From positions 62,001 to 126,000 of the forward strand of contig JAIXRJ010000046.1 in assembly GCA_027485235.1 (NCBI GenBank): a DNA stretch of 64,000 nt. Direction: 5' to 3'. Numbering within the stretch: position 1 is the first letter of the stretch; the number at the start of each line of letters is the position of its first letter. Below the pieces are notes generated by a model that worked only from the letters and a program-made list of their open reading frames with translations, did no database searches and was not told where the DNA came from. Made by a program: the position numbers and the translations under genes. This DNA is from Comamonadaceae bacterium. GTDB lineage: Bacteria; Pseudomonadota; Gammaproteobacteria; Burkholderiales; Burkholderiaceae_C. Shown here piece after piece: positions 27,914 through 36,691 of this stretch.

Positions 27914-28471
27914 CTAGTGCGGGTATCGCGGTGGCGTTTTGGGCTCCAACGCAGCAGGCTCGGCGGCCGCAGACACATGGGGGGCGGCTGTGATGCCCCA
28001 GTCCGCCTTGACCAGGGCTTGGTGTATCAAATGAAGCAGGCCGTGCACCAGGCTCGCTTGCAAGTTGAGTTGGCAGGACTTGACGGCGCCATCCACCGAT
28101 TTTTCCTGGAAAGTCATCTGCAAACCGCCGCCGGTTTGTAAGCTCAACTGTGCGTCAGTGATCAACAGTGGCTCTTCACCCAGAGGCCGTTGCTCGGCTT
28201 TGGCCTCGAACGGGGTGGAGAAGTCGGCTTTCTGCAAAAACGCATCGCGTTTGATTTCGGTGAGCATTTGTTTCGAAGAAGCATCGGGGACGGCCACACC
28301 CGGCTGGCTGGCTTCCAAACGAAGCACCGATTGGTCAACAGCCGGCAGCAGACGCAGGCACATGCGGCGCGTCAGCCAAAAACGGAACTCTTGCTTGTCC
28401 AGTGTGTTCAAACGCAACAAGACCCGGTCTTGGCGTTCTTCATAACTGACTGAAAGTTGGTGGATGTTCAT
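27914..28471 (-). CDS. Conserved-looking hypothetical protein divergent from clpB
   Basis: 185 aa; I do not recognise the family. It has no signal peptide and no transmembrane segment. The N-terminus (MNIHQLSVSYEERQDRVLLR) reads like a beta-strand start, followed by FRFWLTRRMCLRLL. A central region has LLITDAQLSLQTGGGLQMTFQEKS, and the last 30 residues are Ala/Pro-rich. Codon use matches the neighbours and the opposite strand carries no better ORF, so I take it as real. It is divergent from clpB with 87 bp between starts; its promoter may overlap the clpB heat-shock promoter. Confidence 0.75.
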   Translation of the reverse strand: MNIHQLSVSYEERQDRVLLRLNTLDKQEFRFWLTRRMCLRLLPAVDQSVLRLEASQPGVAVPDASSKQMLTEIKRDAFLQKADFSTPFEAKAEQRPLGEEPLLITDAQLSLQTGGGLQMTFQEKSVDGAVKSCQLNLQASLVHGLLHLIHQALVKADWGITAAPHVSAAAEPAALEPKTPPRYPH

Positions 28472-28508
28472 GATTTGATTTTAGGCAAATTCTGCAGAAG
28501 GCTTGGCG

Positions 28509-28536
28509 CTTGAAAATGCCAAGAACGGCCCAAAAT
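28509..28536 (+). promoter_or_regulatory. Candidate heat-shock (sigma32) promoter of clpB
   Basis: CTTGAAA (28509-28515), a 13-bp spacer and CCCAAAAT (28529-28536). The known sigma32 consensus is CTTGAAA-N13-15-CCCCATNT. The transcript would start near 28543, 16 bp before the ATG. Confidence 0.65.
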
Positions 28537-28558
28537 TGAAACCATTGGAGAACCATAC

Positions 28559-31165
28559 ATGCGCATCGACAAATTGACCACCAAATTTCAGGAAGCCTTG
28601 GCCGATGCCCAGTCTATGGCGTTGGGTCGTGACCATGCCTACATCGCCCCGGCCCATGTGCTGGTGACCATGCTCAAGCAAGATGAAGGGCCTAAAGCCT
28701 TGCTGCAACGTGCTGGCGTTCAGGTTCAGGCGCTGTTGCAAGCCTTTGAAGCGGATGTGACGCGTTTGCCGCAAGTGACTGGGCAAGACCAAGTGCAGGT
28801 GGGGCCCGATTTGGTCAAATTGCTGCAAGCGGCTGAAAAGGAGTCCATCAAGCGAGGTGATGCCTTCATCGCCAGTGAGTTGTTCTTGCTGGCTTTGGCC
28901 GACAGCAAAACGGAGGCCGGGCGCCTTTGCAAGGAAAATGGCCTCACCCGCAAGAGCCTGGAGTCCGCCATCGATGCCGTGCGAGGCGGTCAGACCGTAG
29001 GCAGTGCCGATGCCGAGGGGCAGCGTGAAGCACTCAAGAAATACTGTACCGACTTGACCGAGCGTGCCCGCATCGGCAAGTTGGACCCGGTGATTGGCCG
29101 CGACGATGAAATCCGCAGGGCCATTCAGGTCTTGCAGCGCCGCACGAAAAACAACCCTGTACTCATCGGGGAACCCGGTGTGGGCAAGACGGCCATTGTG
29201 GAAGGCTTGGCCCAGCGCATTGTTGCAGGTGAAGTGCCTGATTCCCTCAAGGGCAAGCGTGTACTGTCTCTGGACATGGCCGCTTTGCTGGCGGGGGCCA
29301 AATTCCGTGGCGAATTTGAAGAGCGCTTGAAGACCGTGCTCAGTGAATTGGCCAAAGACGAAGGCCAGACCATCGTTTTCATCGATGAGTTACACACCAT
29401 GGTGGGGGCTGGCAAAGCCGAGGGTGCGATGGACGCAGGCAACATGCTCAAGCCCGCATTGGCTCGGGGAGAGTTGCACTGCGTCGGTGCAACCACGCTC
29501 GCGGAATACCGCAAGTACATCGAGAAAGACGCCGCCCTGGAGCGCCGTTTTCAGAAAATTCTGGTGAGCGAGCCCACGGTGGAAGCCACGATCGCCATCT
29601 TGCGCGGACTTCAAGAAAAATACGAAATTCACCACGGCGTGGACATCACCGATCTGGCCATCGTGGCCGCAGCTGAGTTGAGCCACCGCTACATCACGGA
29701 CCGTTTCCTGCCTGACAAGGCCATTGACTTGATCGATGAGGCGGCGGCCAAAATCAAGATCGAGATCGACTCCAAGCCTGAGGTCATGGACAAGCTGGAC
29801 CGCCGTTTGATCCAGCTGCAAATTGAGCGTGAGGCCGTGCGCAGGGAAAAGGACGAAGCGTCACAAAAACGTTTGACCTTGATCGAGGAAGAAATCACCA
29901 AGCTCAAGAAGGAAGCAGCTGACCTGGAGGAAATTTGGCAAGCCGAGAAAGCCCAAGCCCAGGGGGGGCAGCAAGTGCGCGAGCAGATCGATCAGTTGCG
30001 CCAGCAAATCGAAGAGCTGACCCGCAAGGGCGATTTCAACAAGGTGGCCGAGCTGCAATACGGGCAATTGCCTGCCTTGGAAAAAACCCTCAAGGACGTG
30101 CAGGCCAAAGAAGCTGCGCCTGGCGAAAAACCGGTGCACCGTTTGCTGCGAACCCAGGTGGGTGCAGAAGAGATTGCCGAGGTCGTCTCGCGTGCCACGG
30201 GCATTCCGGTGTCCAAGATGATGCAGGGGGAGCGTGAAAAGCTGCTGCAGATGGAAGACAAATTGCACCAGCGTGTGGTGGGGCAAGATGAAGCCATTTC
30301 GGCCGTGGCCAATGCCATTCGCCGTTCACGCTCAGGCCTGTCCGATCCGAACCGACCAACCGGCTCTTTTTTGTTCTTGGGCCCCACTGGTGTGGGCAAG
30401 ACCGAGTTGTGCAAAGCCTTGGCGGGCTTCTTGTTCGACAGCGATGACCATCTGATCCGCATGGACATGAGTGAATTCATGGAGAAACACTCCGTGGCCC
30501 GTTTGATCGGTGCGCCGCCCGGCTATGTGGGCTATGAAGAAGGGGGTTACCTGACCGAGGCCGTGCGCCGCAAGCCCTACAGTGTTTTGCTGCTGGACGA
30601 GGTGGAGAAAGCCCATCCGGATGTGTTCAACATCTTGCTGCAAGTGTTGGACGACGGTCGATTGACGGACGGCCAAGGCCGTACGGTGGACTTCAAGAAC
30701 ACGGTGATCGTCATGACCTCCAATTTGGGTTCCCACTTGATCCAGTCCATGGTGGGGCAGCCCGCTGAGGACATCAAGGATGCTGTCTGGGACGAATTGA
30801 AGGTGCATTTCCGCCCTGAATTCCTCAACCGCATCGACGAGACCGTGGTTTTCCATGGCTTGGATGCACAGCACATCGCATCGATTGCAGGCATTCAATT
30901 GCAAGTTTTGCGAGATCGCCTGGCACGCATGGACTTGACGCTGCATGTCAGCGCTGCAGCCTTGTTCGAACTGGCCAAGGTGGGCTTTGATCCTGTGTTT
31001 GGTGCGCGTCCGCTCAAAAGGGCTATTCAGCAACGGCTGGAAAATCCTTTGTCGCGTTTGTTGCTGGAAGGGTGTTTCCCGCCCAAAAGCACCATCGAGG
31101 TCTCGGTGGACCCTGTGCAAAACCCTGGCCGTTTTGATTTCAAGGTGATCGAAGCGGTCGTCTGA
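28559..31165 (+). CDS. clpB: Disaggregase chaperone ClpB
   Basis: 868 aa hexameric AAA+ disaggregase that extracts proteins from aggregates together with DnaK. In order: N-terminal Clp repeats (about 1-145), first AAA module with Walker A GEPGVGKT (204-211), the coiled-coil middle domain (about 405-525, [22 protein letters not shown]) that separates ClpB from ClpA, and the second AAA module with Walker A GPTGVGKT (608-615). The usual ATP-binding and sensor motifs look intact. The sigma32-like promoter at 28509 and the downstream terminator at 31182 make it a single-gene unit. Confidence 0.98.
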   Translation: MRIDKLTTKFQEALADAQSMALGRDHAYIAPAHVLVTMLKQDEGPKALLQRAGVQVQALLQAFEADVTRLPQVTGQDQVQVGPDLVKLLQAAEKESIKRGDAFIASELFLLALADSKTEAGRLCKENGLTRKSLESAIDAVRGGQTVGSADAEGQREALKKYCTDLTERARIGKLDPVIGRDDEIRRAIQVLQRRTKNNPVLIGEPGVGKTAIVEGLAQRIVAGEVPDSLKGKRVLSLDMAALLAGAKFRGEFEERLKTVLSELAKDEGQTIVFIDELHTMVGAGKAEGAMDAGNMLKPALARGELHCVGATTLAEYRKYIEKDAALERRFQKILVSEPTVEATIAILRGLQEKYEIHHGVDITDLAIVAAAELSHRYITDRFLPDKAIDLIDEAAAKIKIEIDSKPEVMDKLDRRLIQLQIEREAVRREKDEASQKRLTLIEEEITKLKKEAADLEEIWQAEKAQAQGGQQVREQIDQLRQQIEELTRKGDFNKVAELQYGQLPALEKTLKDVQAKEAAPGEKPVHRLLRTQVGAEEIAEVVSRATGIPVSKMMQGEREKLLQMEDKLHQRVVGQDEAISAVANAIRRSRSGLSDPNRPTGSFLFLGPTGVGKTELCKALAGFLFDSDDHLIRMDMSEFMEKHSVARLIGAPPGYVGYEEGGYLTEAVRRKPYSVLLLDEVEKAHPDVFNILLQVLDDGRLTDGQGRTVDFKNTVIVMTSNLGSHLIQSMVGQPAEDIKDAVWDELKVHFRPEFLNRIDETVVFHGLDAQHIASIAGIQLQVLRDRLARMDLTLHVSAAALFELAKVGFDPVFGARPLKRAIQQRLENPLSRLLLEGCFPPKSTIEVSVDPVQNPGRFDFKVIEAVV

Positions 31166-31181
31166 TCGCAGATCCTCCCCT

Positions 31182-31214
31182 TGGGGCATGGTGGCGACAC
31201 CCTGCCCCATTTTT
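31182..31214 (+). terminator. Intrinsic terminator after clpB
   Basis: Stem TGGGGCA / TGCCCCA extended by GGTG / CACC across one mismatch, followed by TTTTT. It lies 17 bp after the clpB stop. Confidence 0.75.
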
Positions 31215-31297
31215 CATGGCTAAACTGCGGTTTTTCAGCGCGCCAGGCCCTCATATCCTTGATGCCGCTCGCTGCAAGCAGGAAGGAACAGACCTTT

Positions 31298-32521
31298 ATG
31301 CAACTGGCCTCATCGGGTTCAGAGCCCGCAGTGTCCTTGCAAACGGATGCCAAAGTGATGGGGCTGGTCGGGCTGGCCCATGCCAGTTCGCACTTTTCGC
31401 ACCTTTTGCTGCCCTTGATGTTCCCGGTCTTCATTCGGGATTTTGGCTGGTCTTATTCCGAGCTGGGCTTGCTCAGCACCGTGTTTTTTGTGGTCTCGGG
31501 CGTGGGTCAGGCTTCTGCGGGCTTTGTGGTGGACCGCTTAGGCGCCCGCCCTGTCTTGTTTGGCTCCATGGTGCTGTTCACCCTTGCCTGTCTTGTGGCC
31601 TCGGTGGCCGAGGGCTATGCGGCCCTGATGGCGGTGGCCGTGATGGCTGGTTTGGGCAACGCACCGTTTCACCCGGTGGACTTCACGATCTTGAACCAAC
31701 GGGTGTCGACCCCGCGATTGGGCTATGCCTTCAGTGTGCATGGCTTGAGCGGCAATCTGGGCTGGGCTGTCGCCCCTGTGTTCTTCACGGTCACGGGCGC
31801 TCTTTGGGGATGGCGTCAAGCCTTTGTGGCGGCAGCTGCCCTGTTTGCATTGGTTTTCTGTGTTTTGGTGCTGAACCGGGCTGCACTGAAAACAGTGCCC
31901 GCTCAAAGGGCACAGGGTGCTGTCGGGGTGGTGAATGACCTCGCGTTCATGCGTTTGCCCGTGGTTTGGTGGTGTTTCACATTCTTTTTGTTGTCTACGG
32001 TCACTTTGGCAGTGGTCCAGAATTTTTCCGTGCCCATCCTCAAAGCCTTGCAGGGCGTGAGTTTGGAGCGTGCTTCCATGACGCTGACCGCTTACATGTT
32101 GTTTGGCGCTGTGGGCATGTTGATTGGTGGTTTTGTGGCCGCGCGGTGGCCTTTCTGGAGTGATCGGGTGGTGGCCGCCTGCATGGCCGGTGCGGCTGTG
32201 CTGATGGCCTTGTGTGCCAGTGGCTTCTTTGGCCCGACGGGAACTTTGTGGGTTTTGGCGGCAACAGGGTTTGCGATTGGTGTGGGTGGGCCGAGCCGTG
32301 ATTTGATGATCAAAAAAGCCACACCGAAAGGCGCCACCGGGCGTGTTTATGGCTTGGTTTATTCCGGTCTGGATGTGGGCTTTGCCTTGTCGCCCCTGTT
32401 TTTTGGTGCGCTCATGGACCGCGGGCTTTACCAGACGACCTTGCTTGGCGCGGCAGTGGTTCTATTGCTCAGCGTTGTGGCGGCTTTGGGGGTGGGCAAA
32501 CGCACAGCGCTGCCGGTTTGA
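31298..32521 (+). CDS. Major facilitator superfamily transporter
   Basis: 407 aa with about 12 hydrophobic segments. The loop 2-3 MFS signature is recognisable as DRLGARPVLFGSM (around residues 80-92). It resembles drug/sugar-cation type exporters (the Fsr/CynX-like part of MFS), but the substrate cannot be told. The ATG at 31298 has GGAAGGA 10 bp upstream; an earlier in-frame start at 31181 lies in the clpB terminator. The next gene, a ThDP enzyme, starts 55 bp downstream. Confidence 0.85.
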   Translation: MQLASSGSEPAVSLQTDAKVMGLVGLAHASSHFSHLLLPLMFPVFIRDFGWSYSELGLLSTVFFVVSGVGQASAGFVVDRLGARPVLFGSMVLFTLACLVASVAEGYAALMAVAVMAGLGNAPFHPVDFTILNQRVSTPRLGYAFSVHGLSGNLGWAVAPVFFTVTGALWGWRQAFVAAAALFALVFCVLVLNRAALKTVPAQRAQGAVGVVNDLAFMRLPVVWWCFTFFLLSTVTLAVVQNFSVPILKALQGVSLERASMTLTAYMLFGAVGMLIGGFVAARWPFWSDRVVAACMAGAAVLMALCASGFFGPTGTLWVLAATGFAIGVGGPSRDLMIKKATPKGATGRVYGLVYSGLDVGFALSPLFFGALMDRGLYQTTLLGAAVVLLLSVVAALGVGKRTALPV

Positions 32522-32576
32522 CGTTTTAACGCTTGGGCGACAGACGCTCACCTTGCGGATGGGCAAAATCAGGGGC

Positions 32577-34277
32577 ATGACACAAAAAATTGCAGGCCAC
32601 CTCCTCGTTGAATGCCTCTTGGCCCAAGGCGTTACCCATGCGTTTGGCGTGCCTGGCGAAAGTTATCTGGCGGTGCTCGATGGCTTTCATCTTTACCGTG
32701 AGCAGATTCGTTTTGTGATTTGCCGCCAAGAGGGCGGTGCAGCCTACATGGCCGAGGCGCAAGGCAAGTTAACCGGCCGTCCAGGCGTGTGTTTTGTGAC
32801 CCGAGGTCCGGGTGCGACCAATGCCTCGATTGGCGTGCACACGGCTTTCCAAGATTCCACGCCGATGGTGCTTTTTGTCGGCGATGTGGCCAGTGACACA
32901 CGCGACCGCGAGGCGTTTCAGGAAATGGATTACACCCATTTCTTTGGACCCTCGACCAAAGGCATGGCCAAGCGTGTCGAGCGCATCGACGATCCCGAAC
33001 GGCTGCCCGAATATGTGGCACGGGCCTTTGCGACCGCCATGAATGGGCGACCCGGCCCCGTGGTGCTGGTCTTGCCCGAAGACATGCTGACCCAGGCCGT
33101 TGATCATCTCCGGGCCTTGCCGCGGGTGGAGCCCGTTCAGGCCTGGAGCGACCCCGGTGCTTTGCGTACCCTGCGGGACATGCTTTTGCAATCCAAAAAA
33201 CCATTGGTCATTTGCGGTGGGGGTGGTTGGACAGTCCAGGCCGCACAGGCCTTGCAACGCTTTGCCGAGAACTGGCAATTGCCTGTTGCCAACGCGTTCC
33301 GCTTTCAGGACACCTTTGACAACCACCATCCCCTTTACGCGGGCGATGTCGGCATCGGCATCAACCCCGCCCTCGCCGCTCGCGTTCGTGACTCGGATTT
33401 GATCCTGGCGATCGGCCCACGTTTGGGCGAGATGACCACGGGCGGCTACACCTTGCTCAAGGCACCCCAAACGCAGCAAAAGCTGGTCCATGTCCATGGA
33501 AGTGCCGAAGAGTTGAACCGTGTGTATCAAGCCGATCTGGCCATCTTGTCCACCATGAATGCAGCAGCCAGGAGCCTTGAAGTGCTGACGGCACCAGTTG
33601 ATTTGCCTTGGAGCGACTGGGCGCGCTCAGCCAATGCCGAATACCTGGCCAATCTTGAGCCACAAGCACTGCCGGGCGACATCGACATGCCCGCTGTCGT
33701 GGCCACCTTGAAAAAACACCTGCCCGAAGATGCTGTATTGACCAATGGCGCAGGCAACTTTGCCAGCTGGATGCACCGGTTTTTCAAACACCACGGTTTG
33801 GTCAAAGGTCACAAGACTCAATTGGCGCCGACGGTGGGCGCCATGGGTTATGGCGTGCCAGCAGGTATTGCCGCCAATTTGTTGACCGGTCGTTTGGCTT
33901 TCACCATTGCAGGAGATGGCGATTTTCTGATGAACGGCCAGGAACTGGCCACTGCGGTGCAACACGGAGGCAAAAGCATCATTTTGTTGTTGAACAATGG
34001 CATGTACGGCACGATCCGCATGCATCAGGAGCGCGAATATCCCACTCATGCGACGGGGTCACAACTGAGCAATCCTGATTTTGTGATGTTGGCCCAAGCC
34101 TACGGCTATGCGGCGACGCGGATTCACAAAACGTCACAGTTCGAGGGGGCCTTGATGGATGCACTGCAAAGGCCCCAAGGCACTTTGATCGAGGTGATGC
34201 TCGATCCGGAAGTGATCACCACCCGTGGCACATTGAGCGCCATCACCCAGTCAGCCCTTGCCAAGCGCAAGTTTTGA
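32577..34277 (+). CDS. Thiamine-diphosphate-dependent enzyme of the acetolactate-synthase-like family
   Basis: 566 aa, with the three-domain layout of AHAS / pyruvate-oxidase-like ThDP enzymes. N-terminal PYR domain: GVTHAFGVPGESYLAVLDG, with the catalytic-activator Glu52 in CRQEGGAAYMAEA. The PP domain carries the Mg-ThDP motif GDGDFLMNGQELATAVQHGGKSIILLLNN. It is not next to an ilvH regulatory subunit, so a biosynthetic AHAS is unlikely. Benzoylformate decarboxylase, oxalyl-CoA decarboxylase or sulfoacetaldehyde acetyltransferase relatives are possible. Start uncertain between ATG 32577 and 32559, both with poor ribosome binding sites. It may be paired with the upstream MFS gene. Confidence 0.82.
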   Translation: MTQKIAGHLLVECLLAQGVTHAFGVPGESYLAVLDGFHLYREQIRFVICRQEGGAAYMAEAQGKLTGRPGVCFVTRGPGATNASIGVHTAFQDSTPMVLFVGDVASDTRDREAFQEMDYTHFFGPSTKGMAKRVERIDDPERLPEYVARAFATAMNGRPGPVVLVLPEDMLTQAVDHLRALPRVEPVQAWSDPGALRTLRDMLLQSKKPLVICGGGGWTVQAAQALQRFAENWQLPVANAFRFQDTFDNHHPLYAGDVGIGINPALAARVRDSDLILAIGPRLGEMTTGGYTLLKAPQTQQKLVHVHGSAEELNRVYQADLAILSTMNAAARSLEVLTAPVDLPWSDWARSANAEYLANLEPQALPGDIDMPAVVATLKKHLPEDAVLTNGAGNFASWMHRFFKHHGLVKGHKTQLAPTVGAMGYGVPAGIAANLLTGRLAFTIAGDGDFLMNGQELATAVQHGGKSIILLLNNGMYGTIRMHQEREYPTHATGSQLSNPDFVMLAQAYGYAATRIHKTSQFEGALMDALQRPQGTLIEVMLDPEVITTRGTLSAITQSALAKRKF

Positions 34278-34307
34278 CGCCATGCCTTCAACCATTCATA
34301 AGGTATA

Positions 34308-34333
34308 AAAAAACCCGCCTGATGCGGGTTTTT
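34308..34333. terminator. Bidirectional terminator between the ThDP-enzyme gene and the SWIB gene
   Basis: Stem AAACCCGC / GCGGGTTT, loop CTGAT, with a run of As on the left (34307-34313) and Ts on the right (34329-34333). It serves both converging genes. Confidence 0.8.
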
Positions 34334-34348
34334 CGGGGCTCACCAGAA

Positions 34349-34732
34349 TCACTTCAGGTGTTTGCCGATCAAGCCGGCCATTTCGAACATGGTGACTTGA
34401 GCTTTGCCGAAAACAGCCTTGAGTTTGTCGTCGGCATTGATCGCACGGCGGTTGGTTGCATCTTGCAAGTTGTGTTTCTTGATGTACACCCACATCTTGC
34501 TCACAACTTCGGTGCGTGGCAGGGGGGTTGAGCCCACGACAGCCGCCAATTCGGCGCTGGGTGTCAATGCTTTCATGAATGCGGCGTTGGGTGTGCGTTT
34601 TGTTGCAGGCGCTTTGGGCGTTGCTTTTTTAGCGGGTGCTGCAGCTTTTTGAGCTGGAGAGGCTGTCTTTGCCGGTGCTGATTTTTTTGCGGGAGCAGCT
34701 TTTTTAGCCGGGATTTTTTTTGCAGTTGCCAT
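34349..34732 (-). CDS. SWIB/MDM2-domain protein with histone-H1-like N-terminus
   Basis: 127 aa. Residues 1-50 are a Lys/Ala/Pro-rich tail with AKKAAPAKK-type repeats, resembling histone H1 C-termini. Residues about 52-127 form a SWIB fold (FMKALTPSAELAAVVGSTPLPRTEVVSKMWVYIKKHNLQD...). In eukaryotes SWIB is part of chromatin remodelling complexes. Bacterial forms of this layout are known in chlamydiae and many proteobacteria, where a nucleoid role is only suspected. The ATG has GGA upstream; an earlier ORF start at 34846 runs through the AT-rich intergenic tract and is not part of the gene. Confidence 0.88.
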   Translation of the reverse strand: MATAKKIPAKKAAPAKKSAPAKTASPAQKAAAPAKKATPKAPATKRTPNAAFMKALTPSAELAAVVGSTPLPRTEVVSKMWVYIKKHNLQDATNRRAINADDKLKAVFGKAQVTMFEMAGLIGKHLK

Positions 34733-35255
34733 GATGGTGTTCCTTTGATCGGAAGTTGGTTCGCCGCCGAGAAACAGTGTGTTTTCAGCTGACTTCATGC
34801 TAAAGGAGAAACCTTGACTTTCCAAGTGAAAAAAGCATTTTTTCATCAGGGTTGTTGCGGATTCTTGTATCTCAAGTCGTTTTTTCGCATACTTTCCAAT
34901 GCCATGTGTTGCATGCTTTGTCTCGTCCTTTTTCGCGTACGGAGGGTGGGTTGGTGGGATTGTTTTTTCACTGTGCTCGCAAGTGCCAGAAAATTTTTCA
35001 CATTACAAATAGTTGGTTTCATAATTCAAAAAATTTTTGAATTGATGGTTGTTTCGAATTTCATAATGAAAAAAATTGATTTGTATTAAAAAAAATTCAT
35101 CTTATGTTCTTGATTTTAAACAAATAAATAATAGTCTTCTATAAGACATAAGTGATTAGGTAGGTCTTATATAAGAGTTAAGATTGGAACACCGACAAAG
35201 CAGAATTCGCTGCCCACATCGCCCGATTTCAACTTGACTTCAGGAGTCCATCACC
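34733..35255. other. 523-bp intergenic tract between SWIB gene and aceA, strongly AT-rich
   Basis: No convincing gene. 34981-35160 has about 22% G+C by hand count (39 of 180), against GC-rich coding DNA on both sides. It holds A-tracts, a 21-bp palindrome AATTCAAAAA-A-TTTTTGAATT (35023-35043), a 13-bp palindrome TTTCATAATGAAA (35059-35071), and the direct repeat TTTCATAAT at 35017 and 35059. The two aceA palindromes lie at 35135 and 35165. The open frame 34814-35089 (91 codons) is low-complexity Phe/Leu-rich and has atypical codons, so I do not call it. Confidence 0.7.
35134..35178 (+). promoter_or_regulatory. Twin palindromic operators upstream of aceA
   Basis: TCTTATATAAGA (35165-35176) is a perfect 12-bp palindrome. 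TCTTCTATAAGA (35135-35146) differs from it at one base, and both are preceded by G. Their starts are exactly 30 bp apart, close to three helical turns. Each contains TATAAG, usable as a -10. The layout fits a dimeric repressor binding cooperatively; the regulator is unknown. Confidence 0.6.
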
Positions 35256-36587
35256 ATGCCAGCCAACATCACCGAACAACTGAGCCGGGAACAACAAATT
35301 TCCGCACTTGAAAAAGACTGGGCCACCAACCCTCGGTGGAGAGGCGTTAAGCGCGGTTACTCCGCTGCCGACGTTGTTCGTCTGCGTGGCAGCATGCACA
35401 TCGAACACACGCTGGCCAAGCGCGGTGCCGAAAAGTTGTGGGAAAAAGTCAACGGCGGCGCCAAAAAGGGCTACGTCAACGCATTTGGCGCCATCTCTGC
35501 TGGTCAAGCCATGCAGCAAGCCAAAGCTGGCTTGGAAGCCGTTTACCTGTCGGGCTGGCAAGTCGCCGCCGACGGCAATACGTCAGAGACCATGTACCCC
35601 GATCAGTCGCTTTATGCCTACGATTCGGTGCCCACCATGGTTCGCCGCATCAACAACACCTTCAAGCGCGCCGACGAAATCCAGTGGGGCCGTGGCATCA
35701 ACCCCGGCGACAAAGAGTTCATCGACTACTTCTTGCCCATCGTGGCCGACGCTGAAGCCGGTTTCGGTGGCGTGTTGAACGCGTTCGAGTTGATGAAGAA
35801 CATGATTGCATCCGGCGCTGCTGGCGTGCACTTCGAAGACCAATTGGCGGCTGTGAAGAAGTGTGGCCACATGGGTGGCAAAGTATTGGTGCCCACACAT
35901 GAAGCTTGCGAGAAATTGATCTCTGCCCGTTTTGCGGCTGACGTCATGGGGACATCCACCATCGTGTTGGCCCGCACCGATGCCGAAGCTGCCAACTTGA
36001 TCACGTCTGACCACGATGCCAACGACAAGCCATTCTTGACCGGCGAGCGCACACAAGAAGGTTTCTACCGCGTCAAAAACGGTTTGGAGCAAGCCATCAG
36101 CCGCGGTGTGGCTTACGCGCCTTATGCCGACTTGGTTTGGTGTGAAACCGGCGTGCCAGACATTGGCTTCGCCCGCGAATTCGCGCAAGCTGTGCATGCG
36201 GCTTGCCCAGGCAAGCTCTTGTCATACAACTGCTCACCTTCTTTCAACTGGAAGAAAAACCTCAACGACAGCCAAATCGCTTCCTTCCAGGACGACCTGT
36301 CGGCGCTGGGTTACAAATACCAATTCATCACCTTGGCGGGTATCCACATCAACTGGTACAACACCTTCCAGTTTGCACACGCCTACGCCAACGGCGAAGG
36401 CATGAAGCATTACGTCAACATGGTGCAAGAGCCTGAATTCGCAGCCCGCGATCAGGGCTACACCTTCGTGTCACACCAACAGGAGGTGGGGGCCGGCTAC
36501 TTCGACGACGTGACCACCGTGATCCAAGGTGGTTCTTCATCGGTGAAAGCCCTGACAGGCTCGACCGAGGAAGAGCAGTTTCACTGA
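35256..36587 (+). CDS. aceA: Isocitrate lyase
   Basis: 443 aa TIM-barrel enzyme that cleaves isocitrate to glyoxylate and succinate in the glyoxylate shunt, allowing growth on acetate and fatty acids. The catalytic signature KKCGHMGGK is at residues 201-209 with Cys203. The Mg-binding acidic residues in FIDYFLPIVADAEAGFGG and the substrate loop VHFEDQLAAVKKC are intact. Length is that of the short prokaryotic form. The ATG has CAGGAG 8 bp upstream. No malate synthase gene adjoins it. Tight regulation is suggested by the twin palindromes at 35135 and 35165. Confidence 0.97.
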   Translation: MPANITEQLSREQQISALEKDWATNPRWRGVKRGYSAADVVRLRGSMHIEHTLAKRGAEKLWEKVNGGAKKGYVNAFGAISAGQAMQQAKAGLEAVYLSGWQVAADGNTSETMYPDQSLYAYDSVPTMVRRINNTFKRADEIQWGRGINPGDKEFIDYFLPIVADAEAGFGGVLNAFELMKNMIASGAAGVHFEDQLAAVKKCGHMGGKVLVPTHEACEKLISARFAADVMGTSTIVLARTDAEAANLITSDHDANDKPFLTGERTQEGFYRVKNGLEQAISRGVAYAPYADLVWCETGVPDIGFAREFAQAVHAACPGKLLSYNCSPSFNWKKNLNDSQIASFQDDLSALGYKYQFITLAGIHINWYNTFQFAHAYANGEGMKHYVNMVQEPEFAARDQGYTFVSHQQEVGAGYFDDVTTVIQGGSSSVKALTGSTEEEQFH

Positions 36588-36598
36588 GAGATTTTGGG

Positions 36599-36625
36599 TT
36601 GGTGAAGGCGAGGGCGGCGTAAAAT
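36599..36625 (+). promoter_or_regulatory. Possible thrS promoter
   Basis: TTGGTG (36599-36604) and TAAAAT (36620-36625), with a 15-bp spacer, just after the aceA stop. A transcript from here would meet the terminator at 36654 after about 25 bases. Confidence 0.35.
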
Positions 36626-36653
36626 CCACCCTCAGCGTTTAGACATTCCTTCC

Positions 36654-36679
36654 AAGCGCGGCCATTGCCGCGCTTTTTT
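36654..36679 (+). terminator. Strong intrinsic terminator immediately ahead of thrS
   Basis: Perfect 9-bp stem AAGCGCGGC / GCCGCGCTT, loop CATT, followed by a run of Ts. It ends 13 bp before the thrS ATG. It stops aceA transcripts and, if the promoter at 36599-36625 is real, is an attenuator in the thrS leader. Confidence 0.85.
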
Positions 36680-36691
36680 ACTTGCAGACTC

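Noticed and set aside
32343-32576. Longer start of the ThDP enzyme (644 aa frame)
   Set aside because: The extension is inside the MFS gene in another frame and does not look like the enzyme family.
34814-35089. 91-codon frame in the AT-rich tract before aceA
   Set aside because: Phe/Leu/Ile-rich low-complexity product, no ribosome binding site of note, and it covers palindromes and A-tracts. Better explained as regulatory DNA.
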